Under the pieces are notes generated by a model. The model did not search any database. It worked only from the letters and a program-made list of their open reading frames with translations, and was not told where the DNA came from. A program made the position numbers and the translations under genes. 64,000 nt of DNA from Sphaerotilus montanus (GTDB lineage Bacteria; Pseudomonadota; Gammaproteobacteria; Burkholderiales; Burkholderiaceae_C), in assembly GCF_013410775.1 (NCBI RefSeq), contig NZ_JACCFH010000001.1, positions 992,001 to 1,056,000 of the forward strand, written 5' to 3'. The number at the start of each line of letters is the position of its first letter. Position 1 is the stretch's first letter. Positions 18,536 through 26,850 of this stretch are shown here, piece after piece.

Positions 18536-20344
18536 ATGGACCACATCAGAAACTTCTCCATCATCGCCCACATCGACCACGGCAAGAGCACGCTGGCCGA
18601 CCGGATCATTCAGCGCTGCGGAGGCCTGAGCGACCGCGAGATGGAAGCGCAGGTGCTCGACTCGATGGACATCGAGCGCGAGCGCGGCATCACGATCAAG
18701 GCCCAGACCGCGGCACTGCACTACAAGGCGCAGAACGGACAGGTCTACAACCTCAACCTGATCGACACCCCCGGACACGTGGACTTCTCCTACGAAGTCA
18801 GCCGCTCGCTGTCGGCCTGCGAAGGCGCGCTGCTGGTGGTGGACGCCAGCCAGGGCGTGGAAGCGCAGACGGTGGCGAACTGCTACACCGCGCTCGACCT
18901 GGGCGTGCTGGTGGTGCCGGTCCTGAACAAGATGGACCTGGCGAGTGCCGACCCGGACAACGCCAAGTCGGAGATCGAGGACGTCATCGGCATCGATGCC
19001 ACCGACGCCATCCCCTGCTCGGCCAAGACCGGCATGGGCATCGACGAGATCCTCGAAGCCGTCATCACCCGCATGCCCCCGCCCAAGGGCAACCCGGACG
19101 GCCCGCCACGCGCGATGATCATCGACTCGTGGTTCGACAACTACGTCGGCGTCGTGATGCTGGTGCGCGTGGTGGACGGCATGCTGCGCAAGAACGAGCG
19201 CATCCGCATGATGGCGAGCAACGCGCTCTACCCGATCGAGCACCTGGGTGTGTTCACCCCGAAGTCCGAGAACCGCGAACTGCTGAAGGCCGGCGAGGTC
19301 GGCTTCATCATCTGCGGCATCAAGGAGCTGCAGGCGGCCAAGGTCGGCGATACCATCACGCTGGAAAAGAAGCTCCCGAACAACGCCGGCCCGGCCACCG
19401 AAGCCCTGCCCGGCTTCAAGGAAATCCAGCCGCAGGTCTTCGCCGGCCTCTACCCCACCGAGGCGAGCGAGTACGACCAGCTCCGCGACGCGCTGGAAAA
19501 GCTCAAGCTCAACGACTCCTCGCTGCGCTATGAACCGGAAGTCTCGCAGGCGCTGGGCTTCGGCTTCCGCTGCGGCTTCCTGGGTCTGCTGCACATGGAA
19601 ATCGTGCAGGAGCGCCTGGAGCGCGAATTCGACCAGGACCTGATCACCACCGCGCCGAGCGTGGTGTACGAGGTCGAGCTGAACGGCGGCGAGGTCATCC
19701 AGGTCGAGAACCCGTCCAAGATGCCGGACCTGGGCCGCATCAAGGAGATCCGCGAGCCGATCGTCACCGTGCACCTGTACATGCCGCAGGACTATGTTGG
19801 CGCCGTGATGACGCTGGCCAACCAGAAGCGCGGCGTGCAGCTCAACATGGCCTACCACGGCCGCCAGGTCATGCTGACCTACGAGATGCCGCTGGCCGAG
19901 ATCGTGCTCGACTTCTTCGACAAGCTGAAATCCGTCTCGCGCGGCTACGCGTCGATGGACTACGAGTTCAAGGAATACCGTGCCTCGGACGTGGTCAAGG
20001 TCGATCTGCTGATCAACGGCGACCGGGTCGACGCGCTGTCGATCATCGTCCACCGCGCGCAGAGCCTGTACCGCGGCCGTGCCGTGGCCTCGAAGATGCG
20101 CGAGCAGATTCCCCGCCAGATGTACGACGTGGTGATCCAGGCCGCCATCGGCGCCAACATCATCGCGCGCGAGAACATCAAGGCCTTGCGCAAGAACGTG
20201 CTGGCAAAATGCTACGGCGGCGACATCAGCCGCAAGCGCAAGCTGCTCGAAAAGCAGAAGGCCGGCAAGAAGCGCATGAAGCAGATCGGCTCGGTCGAAG
20301 TGCCGCAGGAAGCCTTCCTCGCCATCCTGCGCGTCGAAGACTGA
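18536..20344 (+). CDS. lepA: Elongation factor 4 (LepA)
   Basis: Ribosome-associated GTPase of 602 residues, normal family length. G motifs are visible: [12 protein letters not shown] (G1), [12 protein letters not shown] (G3) and NKMD (G4). The C-terminus [23 protein letters not shown] is the LepA-specific domain. The ATG at 18536 is chosen over a GTG at 18497 that lies inside the terminator hairpin. In many proteobacteria lepA precedes lepB, as here. Confidence 0.97.
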   Translation: MDHIRNFSIIAHIDHGKSTLADRIIQRCGGLSDREMEAQVLDSMDIERERGITIKAQTAALHYKAQNGQVYNLNLIDTPGHVDFSYEVSRSLSACEGALLVVDASQGVEAQTVANCYTALDLGVLVVPVLNKMDLASADPDNAKSEIEDVIGIDATDAIPCSAKTGMGIDEILEAVITRMPPPKGNPDGPPRAMIIDSWFDNYVGVVMLVRVVDGMLRKNERIRMMASNALYPIEHLGVFTPKSENRELLKAGEVGFIICGIKELQAAKVGDTITLEKKLPNNAGPATEALPGFKEIQPQVFAGLYPTEASEYDQLRDALEKLKLNDSSLRYEPEVSQALGFGFRCGFLGLLHMEIVQERLEREFDQDLITTAPSVVYEVELNGGEVIQVENPSKMPDLGRIKEIREPIVTVHLYMPQDYVGAVMTLANQKRGVQLNMAYHGRQVMLTYEMPLAEIVLDFFDKLKSVSRGYASMDYEFKEYRASDVVKVDLLINGDRVDALSIIVHRAQSLYRGRAVASKMREQIPRQMYDVVIQAAIGANIIARENIKALRKNVLAKCYGGDISRKRKLLEKQKAGKKRMKQIGSVEVPQEAFLAILRVED

Positions 20345-20379
20345 GCCCTGCGCTCGCAACCCACCCAACCGGACGAACG

Positions 20380-21351
20380 ATGGGCCTCCTCACCGGCATC
20401 CTCTACGCTTGCCTCGCCTTCTTTGGCACTGGCTGGTACCTCGGCAAGTGGAGCGGCAATTTCTCGCTGCTGCTGTTCACCCTGACCGTGGTCACCGCAG
20501 CCTACTGGCTGGCCGAGCGTTTCGTGTTCCTGCCACGCCGTCTGGCCGCCGCCGCGACGCTGACCCACCAGGACGGCGAGCGCCGTGCCGAACTGGCACG
20601 CCTGGGCATCGACAAGGTGGACATGGATGTCGAGTCCGCGCGCGAACGCCTGCTGGCGCAGCCGTGGTGGCTGGACTGGACCGCCGGCCTGTTCCCGGTG
20701 ATCCTGATGGTGTTCCTGCTGCGCTCGTTCCTGTTCGAGCCGTTCAAGATCCCGTCCGGTTCGATGATCCCGACGCTGGAGATCGGCGACCTGATCCTGG
20801 TGAACAAGTTCCACTACGGCATCCGCATTCCGGTGCTCAACAAGAAGGTCGTGCCGCTGAACGATCCGAAGCGGGGCGACGTGATGGTGTTCCGTTACCC
20901 GGTCGATCCGGGCATCGACTTCATCAAGCGCGTGGTCGGCGTACCGGGGGACGAGGTGGCCTACATCAACCAGAAGCTCTACCTGAACGGCCAGCTCGCC
21001 CCGCTGCAGCAGCTCGACGACTACTACGACGAAGACCGCCGCACCTACTCGCGCCAGTTCCGCGAGGACGTTGGCGGCGGCGTGACCCACCGTCTGCTGG
21101 TGGACCCGCAACAGCCGTCGAGCTACGGCATGCGTGCCCGGCCGTTCCCCGGATCTGAAAACTGTCGTTACACCGCCGAAGGCGTCACCTGCAAGGTTCC
21201 TGCAGGACACTACTTCATGATGGGCGACAACCGCGACAACTCCGAGGATTCGCGCTTCTGGGGCTTCGTGCCGGACGAGAACATCGTGGGCCGGGCCTTC
21301 TTCGTGTGGATGAACTTCGGCAGTCTCAAGCGCATCGGCCCCTTCCATTGA
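20380..21351 (+). CDS. lepB: Signal peptidase I
   Basis: Membrane-bound leader peptidase of 323 residues. Hydrophobic N-terminal segments lie at about 5-20 and 28-50, and another at about 102-118. The Ser/Lys dyad is Ser128 (IPSGSMIPT) and Lys183 (DFIKRVVGVPGD). The MGDNRDNSEDSRFWGFVP signature lies near the C-terminus. It removes signal peptides from exported proteins. Confidence 0.96.
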   Translation: MGLLTGILYACLAFFGTGWYLGKWSGNFSLLLFTLTVVTAAYWLAERFVFLPRRLAAAATLTHQDGERRAELARLGIDKVDMDVESARERLLAQPWWLDWTAGLFPVILMVFLLRSFLFEPFKIPSGSMIPTLEIGDLILVNKFHYGIRIPVLNKKVVPLNDPKRGDVMVFRYPVDPGIDFIKRVVGVPGDEVAYINQKLYLNGQLAPLQQLDDYYDEDRRTYSRQFREDVGGGVTHRLLVDPQQPSSYGMRARPFPGSENCRYTAEGVTCKVPAGHYFMMGDNRDNSEDSRFWGFVPDENIVGRAFFVWMNFGSLKRIGPFH

Positions 21352-21408
21352 TCCCGGCATGACGCACGGCCGGTCGGCTTGCAGCGACCGCCGTCGAGGA
21401 GTTCTTCG

Positions 21409-21795
21409 ATGACCTTTCGTCTCCGACCGCCCGCTGTATCGAACCGCCCGACGGGCCAGCGTGGCGTCACGCTGATCGGCCTCGTCTTCTGGGCCGTGCT
21501 GATCTCGATGTCGGCCCTGGTCGCGATGCGGGTGTTGCCGACCGTCAATGAATTTGCCACCATCAAGCGCGCCGTGACCAAGGTCGCCGCCGAAGGCGGC
21601 AGCACCGTGACCGAGATCCGGGCTGCCTTCGACCGGATCAAGGACATCGAGTATTCGATACAGTCGATCACCGGCAAGGATCTCGACATCACGAAGGACA
21701 ATGACCGTGTGGTCGTGAGCTTTGCCTACGACAAGGAAATCGAACTGTTCGGACCCGTGTCGCTGCTGATCAAGTACCGCGGCCGGTCCCAGTGA
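21409..21795 (+). CDS. DUF4845 membrane protein
   Basis: A 128-residue protein with one N-terminal membrane helix (GVTLIGLVFWAVLISMSALVAM) preceded by a short basic stretch that looks like a pilin-type leader. It then has a small soluble domain. DUF4845 proteins sit between lepB and rnc in many betaproteobacteria; their job is unknown. A GAGGA ribosome-binding site (21396-21400) supports the ATG at 21409. Confidence 0.8.
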   Translation: MTFRLRPPAVSNRPTGQRGVTLIGLVFWAVLISMSALVAMRVLPTVNEFATIKRAVTKVAAEGGSTVTEIRAAFDRIKDIEYSIQSITGKDLDITKDNDRVVVSFAYDKEIELFGPVSLLIKYRGRSQ

Positions 21796-21829
21796 ACCGC
21801 CTGTGCCCCGTGATCCCGAAGGTCCTCCC

Positions 21830-22519
21830 TTGAATCCGTCTCCTCTTGAATCCCTGTCGCAGCGACTGGGCTACACCTTCCGCCAGCGCGAGCTGCTCAC
21901 CTGCGCGCTGACCCACCGCAGCTTCGGCACGGACCACAACGAGCGGCTCGAATTCCTCGGTGACTCCGTGCTGAACATGGCCGTCTCCGACCTGCTGTTC
22001 GACCAGTACGACGAGTCCCCCGAAGGCGACCTGACCCGCATCCGCGCCCACCTGGTGCGCCAGGACATGCTGCACCGCATCGCGCTCTCGCTCGACCTGC
22101 CGGCGGTGCTGCGCCTGTCCGAAGGCGAAGCCCGCGGCGGCGGCGCCCAGCGTCCGTCGATCCTGGCCGACGCGCTCGAAGCGATCATCGGCGCCGTCTA
22201 CCGCGACTCCGGCTTCGAGTCGGCCGAGGCGCTGGTGCGCCGGCTGTTCGAGCCGCTGATCTCCGAGACCGCCACCCAGGCCTGGGGCAAGGACGCCAAG
22301 ACCCAGCTCCAGGAATGGCTGCAGGCACGCCGCCAGAGCGTCCCCGACTACCGCATCGAAGCCACCCGTGGCCGCGCACACGACCAGACCTTCGTCGTCC
22401 TGTGCACCATCGCCGGCTCCGGTGTGCAGGCCCGCGGCGAAGGCCGCTCACGCCGCGCTGCCGAACAGGAAGCCGCGCGCCTGGTCCTCGAACAACTGAG
22501 CGCTGCTCCAGAACAATGA
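21830..22519 (+). CDS. rnc: Ribonuclease III
   Basis: Double-strand-specific RNase for rRNA and mRNA processing. The catalytic signature [20 protein letters not shown] is followed by [16 protein letters not shown], and a C-terminal double-stranded RNA-binding domain covers about 150-229. The start is uncertain: TTG at 21830 has a GAAGG ribosome-binding site and gives the usual N-terminus (about 229 residues). GTG at 21803 would add nine residues. The stop overlaps the era start by 4 bp. Confidence 0.95.
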   Translation: MNPSPLESLSQRLGYTFRQRELLTCALTHRSFGTDHNERLEFLGDSVLNMAVSDLLFDQYDESPEGDLTRIRAHLVRQDMLHRIALSLDLPAVLRLSEGEARGGGAQRPSILADALEAIIGAVYRDSGFESAEALVRRLFEPLISETATQAWGKDAKTQLQEWLQARRQSVPDYRIEATRGRAHDQTFVVLCTIAGSGVQARGEGRSRRAAEQEAARLVLEQLSAAPEQ

Positions 22520-23655
22520 CCACCACCTCCAAGCCGCATGCGGCCACCCTGCCGGACGACCTGCTCGATCCGGTGGACGAATTCGCCGATGAAGACGGTC
22601 TGAACGACGCGCTGATCGAACTCGACGACGACGGACAGCCCATCGTGGACGCCGAGGACGAGGACGAAGACGACCTCGGCGAAGACATCGACGCCCTCGC
22701 CTACGACGCACCCGACCTGGACACGATGCTCAAGGCCGCCGTCGGCTCCAACGACGGCGACCGCCGCTGCGGCCTGATCGCCATCGTCGGCCGGCCGAAC
22801 GTGGGCAAGTCGACGCTGCTGAACACGCTGATCGGCCAGAAGGTCAGCATCACCTCGCGCAAGGCGCAGACCACCCGCCACCGCATCACCGGCATCTCGA
22901 CCCAGGCCGACACGCAGTACGTCTTCGTCGACACGCCCGGCTTCCAGACCACCCACACCACCCGCGGCACCGCGGCGCTGAACCGCAACCTGAACAAGAC
23001 GGTGCAGTCGGTGCTGGGCGACGTGGACGTCGTGCTGTTCGTGGTGGACGCCGGCCGCTTCAACCCGGCCGATGCCAAGGTGCTGTCGCTGATCCCGCCG
23101 GGCAAGCCGACCTTCCTGATCGCCAACAAGCTCGACCTGATCACGCGCCGCTCGGACCTGCTGCCCTGGCTGCAGCAGATGCAGGCCAGGCACGCCTTCA
23201 CCGAGTTCGTGCCGCTGACCGCGACGAAGAAGGACGACACCCAGCGCCTGCTGGACATCATCCGCCCCTACCTGCCCGAGCAGCCCTGGTACTACGACGA
23301 GGACGCGCTGACCGACCGCAGCGACAAGTTCCTGGCGGCCGAGCTGATCCGCGAGAAGCTGTTCCGGCTGACCGGCGACGAGCTGCCGTACACCTCCACG
23401 GTGCAGATCGACAAGTACGAGGAAGTCGAAGGCGGGCGCCTGAACCGCATCGCCGCGACCATCATCGTCGAGCGCGATGCGCACAAGGGCATGGTCATCG
23501 GCGAAGGTGGCGAGCGCCTCAAGCGCATCAGCACCGAAGCCCGCACCGAGATGGAGCGCTTGACCGGCCGGAAGGTCTTCCTCGAAGTCTGGGTCAAGGT
23601 CCGCTCGGGCTGGGCCGACGACGAGAAGCGCCTGAAGAGCTACGGCTACGAGTAA
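22516..23655 (+). CDS. era: GTPase Era with long acidic N-terminal extension
   Basis: Essential GTPase for 30S assembly and 16S rRNA 3'-end maturation. The P-loop GRPNVGKST is at residues 92-100, then DTPGFQTTH and NKLD. The C-terminal KH domain contains [19 protein letters not shown]. It is 379 residues; most Era proteins are about 300. The extra 70-80 N-terminal residues are strongly acidic ([15 protein letters not shown]). The ATG at 22516 is fixed by the rnc overlap, and a second ATG at codon 71 could give a short form. Confidence 0.93.
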   Translation: MTTTSKPHAATLPDDLLDPVDEFADEDGLNDALIELDDDGQPIVDAEDEDEDDLGEDIDALAYDAPDLDTMLKAAVGSNDGDRRCGLIAIVGRPNVGKSTLLNTLIGQKVSITSRKAQTTRHRITGISTQADTQYVFVDTPGFQTTHTTRGTAALNRNLNKTVQSVLGDVDVVLFVVDAGRFNPADAKVLSLIPPGKPTFLIANKLDLITRRSDLLPWLQQMQARHAFTEFVPLTATKKDDTQRLLDIIRPYLPEQPWYYDEDALTDRSDKFLAAELIREKLFRLTGDELPYTSTVQIDKYEEVEGGRLNRIAATIIVERDAHKGMVIGEGGERLKRISTEARTEMERLTGRKVFLEVWVKVRSGWADDEKRLKSYGYE

Positions 23656-23673
23656 GCCCGAGGCGCTGCGCTG

Positions 23674-24489
23674 ATGGCCACGCGCCGTGCCGCGCCTGCT
23701 GCGATCGCGGCCTACGTGCTGCACCACCACGACTGGAGCGAGTCCAGCCTGATCCTCGATCTCTGGACCCGCGAGCACGGCCGCATCGCCGCGGTCGCCA
23801 AGGGCGCGAAACGGCCACATTCGCAGATGCGCTGCGTGCTGCTGCCCTTCCAGCGGCTGACCATCGTGCTCGGCGGCAAGACCGCCCGGCGCGACACCGA
23901 ACCCGGCCCCGACCACGGTGGCCACGAAGCGCCCCCTGATCTCCACCTGCTGCGCAGCGCCGAATGGGCGGGCGGCGGCGCGATGCCGTCCGGCGCCGCA
24001 CTGCTGGCGGGCTTCCACCTGAACGAGCTGCTGCTGCGCGGACTGGCGCGGCATGACGCCCACCCGCGCCTGTTCGAGGTCTACGCCGCCACCCTGCCCC
24101 GCCTCGCCCCGCACGACGAGGCGCAGACCGCCGCCGCGCTGCGCGCCTTCGAGCTGTGGCTGCTGCGCGAATCGGGCGTGCTGCCGGAGCTGGATCGGGT
24201 CACGCTGACGCAGGTGCCGGTGCGCACGGACGCGCGTCACGGGCTGCACCCCGACACGGGCGTCCACCCGCTGCCCGATGGCGCAGCCGGCCTGGGCGGC
24301 GCAACGCTGCTGGCGCTGCAATCGGCCATGAACGCCTTCGACCTCGGCGCGCTGCAGCAGACCTGCCAGGGTGCGCTGCCCGAGCTACGCACGCAGCTGC
24401 GCCACCTGCTGCACTACCATCTCGGCACCTCGATGCTGCGCACCCGCGCGCTGATGGTCGAGGTACAGAAACTGACTGAGTCCCCATGA
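23674..24489 (+). CDS. recO: DNA repair protein RecO
   Basis: Recombination mediator that loads RecA with RecF and RecR. It has 271 residues. The N-terminal OB domain shows AYVLHHHDWSESSLILDLWTR followed by GRIAAVAKGAKRP, typical of RecO. The C-terminal helical domain has the LRAFELWLLRESGVLPELD pattern. The zinc cysteines present in some RecO proteins are absent. It ends in a 4-bp overlap with pdxJ. Confidence 0.92.
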   Translation: MATRRAAPAAIAAYVLHHHDWSESSLILDLWTREHGRIAAVAKGAKRPHSQMRCVLLPFQRLTIVLGGKTARRDTEPGPDHGGHEAPPDLHLLRSAEWAGGGAMPSGAALLAGFHLNELLLRGLARHDAHPRLFEVYAATLPRLAPHDEAQTAAALRAFELWLLRESGVLPELDRVTLTQVPVRTDARHGLHPDTGVHPLPDGAAGLGGATLLALQSAMNAFDLGALQQTCQGALPELRTQLRHLLHYHLGTSMLRTRALMVEVQKLTESP

Positions 24490-25277
24490 ACCCCCTCGTC
24501 GCCCCCGAATCGTCCGCCCACGGTGGCCGCACCGCGCTGTCGGTCAACCTCAACAAGGTCGCGCTGCTGCGCAACACGCGCCACCTCGGCATCCCGAGCG
24601 TGACCCGTGCGGCCATCTTCGTGCTGGAAGCCGGCGCCCAAGGCATCACCGTCCACCCGCGCCCCGACGAGCGCCACATCCGCGCAGGCGACGTGACCGA
24701 TCTGGCCGAGCTGCTCAAGGCCTGGCCGCACGTCGAGTACAACATTGAGGGCAACCCGTTCCACAACCTGATGGACGTGATCCGCGCCGTGCGCCCGCAC
24801 CAGGCCACGTTCGTGCCGGACACGGTCGGCCAGTTCACCTCCGACCACGGCTGGACCTTCCCCGACGACGCCGAGCGGCTGCGCCCGTTGATCGAGGAAA
24901 CGCGGGCGCTCGGCGTGCGCGTGAGCCTGTTCATGGACCCGATCCCCGAGATGATGCGCGCCGCCCGCGACATCGGTGCCGACCGGGTCGAGCTGTACAC
25001 CGAGGCCTACGCCAGCGCCTGGGGCACACCTCGGCAGGCCGAGGTGCTCGACCGCTACGTGCGCGCCGCGGAAGCCGCGCTGTCGGTGGGGCTCGGGATC
25101 AACGCCGGCCATGACCTGAACCGCGACAACCTGACCGACTTCCTGCGCGCCGTGCCGGGCGTGCAGGAGGTGTCGATCGGCCACGCGCTGGTCGCCGATG
25201 CGCTCGAACTCGGCTACACCGAGACGATCCGCGACTACCAGCGCTGCATCCAGCGCGCCTTCGCCCCCCAGCGCTGA
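24486..25277 (+). CDS. pdxJ: Pyridoxine 5'-phosphate synthase
   Basis: Condenses 1-deoxyxylulose-5-phosphate with 3-amino-2-oxopropyl phosphate in vitamin B6 synthesis. It has 263 residues. The N-terminal LSVNLNKVALLRNTR, GITVHPRPDERHIR and C-terminal LGINAGHDLNRDNL are signature stretches. It lies between recO and acpS, a common proteobacterial order. Coupled to recO by the ATGA overlap. Confidence 0.96.
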   Translation: MNPLVAPESSAHGGRTALSVNLNKVALLRNTRHLGIPSVTRAAIFVLEAGAQGITVHPRPDERHIRAGDVTDLAELLKAWPHVEYNIEGNPFHNLMDVIRAVRPHQATFVPDTVGQFTSDHGWTFPDDAERLRPLIEETRALGVRVSLFMDPIPEMMRAARDIGADRVELYTEAYASAWGTPRQAEVLDRYVRAAEAALSVGLGINAGHDLNRDNLTDFLRAVPGVQEVSIGHALVADALELGYTETIRDYQRCIQRAFAPQR

Positions 25278-25295
25278 GCCGGGACGGACGCCGCG

Positions 25296-25694
25296 ATGGT
25301 CTACGGCATCGGCACGGACATCTGCGACATCCGGCGCATCGCCGCGGTGCTCGCGCGGCGCGGCGACCGCTTCGCCGAGAAGGTGCTCGGGCCGACCGAG
25401 CTGAAGGTGTTCCACTACCGGCGCGCCAAGGTCGAGGCACGCGGCGTTGCGTATCTGGCTACGCGCTTTTCAGCCAAGGAATCGTTTTCCAAGGCGATCG
25501 GCCTCGGGCTGCACACGCCGATGCAGTGGCGCGACTGCGAGACGCTCAACGAGCCAAGCGGCAAGCCCTTCATCCGCCTGCACGGCGCGCTGGCCGACTG
25601 GTTCGCCGCGCGTGACCTGAGCGCCCATGTGAGCCTGACCGACGAGACCGACTACGCGACCAGCTTCGTCGTGGTCGAAACCCGCACCCCCTGA
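25296..25694 (+). CDS. acpS: Holo-ACP synthase
   Basis: Transfers 4'-phosphopantetheine from CoA to the acyl carrier protein encoded at 12355. It has 132 residues. [12 protein letters not shown] carries the metal-binding Asp, and [13 protein letters not shown] the conserved Glu and Lys. The spacing after pdxJ is 18 bp. Confidence 0.96.
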   Translation: MVYGIGTDICDIRRIAAVLARRGDRFAEKVLGPTELKVFHYRRAKVEARGVAYLATRFSAKESFSKAIGLGLHTPMQWRDCETLNEPSGKPFIRLHGALADWFAARDLSAHVSLTDETDYATSFVVVETRTP

Positions 25695-25721
25695 CCTCTC
25701 CCCACGGACCCTGCCCCGCCG

Positions 25722-26822
25722 ATGCACCACGCCCACGCTCCTGTCGTCCTCGATGTCGCCGGTCTCACGCTCAACGACGACGACCGCCGCCGCCTGCAGC
25801 ACCCGCTGGTCGGCGGCCTGATCCTGTTCAGCCGCAACTGGCAGGACCGCGCGCAGCTCACGCAGCTCGTCGCCGAGATCAAGGCGGTCCGCCCGGACGT
25901 GGTGGTCAGCGTGGACCACGAAGGCGGCCGGGTGCAGCGCTTCCGCACCGACGGTTTCACGCACCTGCCAGCGATGCGCACGCTGGGCGAGCGCTGGCTG
26001 AACGACGGCCGCCACGGGCCGGGCCACGGCGCGATGACCGCCTGCGACATGGCGACCGCGGCGGGCTACATCCTCGCGGCCGAGCTGCGTGCGTGCGGGG
26101 TCGATCTGAGCTTCACGCCGGTGCTCGACCTCGACCACGGCCGCAGCGGCGTGATCGGCAGCCGCGCCTTCCACCGCGATCCGCGGGTGGTCGGCACACT
26201 CGCCCGCAGCCTGATGCACGGCCTGCTGCAAGCCGGCATGGCCAACTGCGGCAAGCATTTCCCCGGCCACGGCTGGGCGGAAGCCGACAGCCACGTCGCG
26301 GTGCCCAAGGACGAACGCACGCTCACCGCCATCCTCGCGGACGACGCGCGGCCCTACGAATGGCTCTCGACCAGCCTGACCAGCGTGATGCCGGCGCACG
26401 TCATCTACCCGAAGGTGGACAAGCGCCCGGCCGGCTACTCGACGCGCTGGCTGAACGACATCCTGCGCGAGCGGCTTGGCTTCACGGGGGTGGTGTTCAG
26501 CGACGACCTGAGCATGGAAGGGGCGCGGCGCGTGCCGGGGGTGCAGAACGGCGCGGTGCTGAGCTACGCCGAAGCGGCGGTGCTGGCGCTGGCGGCGGGC
26601 TGCGACATGGTGCTGCTGTGCAACCAGTCGCTGGACGGCGGCAAGGCGGTGGACGACCTGCTCGACGGCTTGACCGCGGCACTGGAGCGCGGCGAGTGGC
26701 AGACCAGCCCCGACAGCGAGGAACGGCGCCTGGCGCTGCTGCCCCAGACGCCGCCGATCCCGTGGGATGACCTGATGCACCACGCGCCCTACCTGCGGGC
26801 GCTGGAGCGGCTGGGGAGCTGA
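25722..26822 (+). CDS. nagZ: Beta-N-acetylhexosaminidase (peptidoglycan recycling)
   Basis: Glycoside hydrolase family 3 enzyme of 366 residues that removes GlcNAc from anhydro-muropeptides in the cytoplasm. It shows VDHEGGRVQR (66-72), the catalytic histidine loop KHFPGHG (178-184) and the nucleophile motif SDDLSMEG (260-267). There is no signal peptide, as expected. It ends the housekeeping run; the next gene is on the other strand. Confidence 0.95.
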   Translation: MHHAHAPVVLDVAGLTLNDDDRRRLQHPLVGGLILFSRNWQDRAQLTQLVAEIKAVRPDVVVSVDHEGGRVQRFRTDGFTHLPAMRTLGERWLNDGRHGPGHGAMTACDMATAAGYILAAELRACGVDLSFTPVLDLDHGRSGVIGSRAFHRDPRVVGTLARSLMHGLLQAGMANCGKHFPGHGWAEADSHVAVPKDERTLTAILADDARPYEWLSTSLTSVMPAHVIYPKVDKRPAGYSTRWLNDILRERLGFTGVVFSDDLSMEGARRVPGVQNGAVLSYAEAAVLALAAGCDMVLLCNQSLDGGKAVDDLLDGLTAALERGEWQTSPDSEERRLALLPQTPPIPWDDLMHHAPYLRALERLGS

Positions 26823-26850
26823 CCCGGCCGGGCCGCCCCCCACGCGGCCG

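Noticed and set aside
18497-18536. GTG at 18497 as the lepA start
   Set aside because: It lies inside the terminator hairpin and gives a non-family N-terminus; the ATG at 18536 matches LepA.
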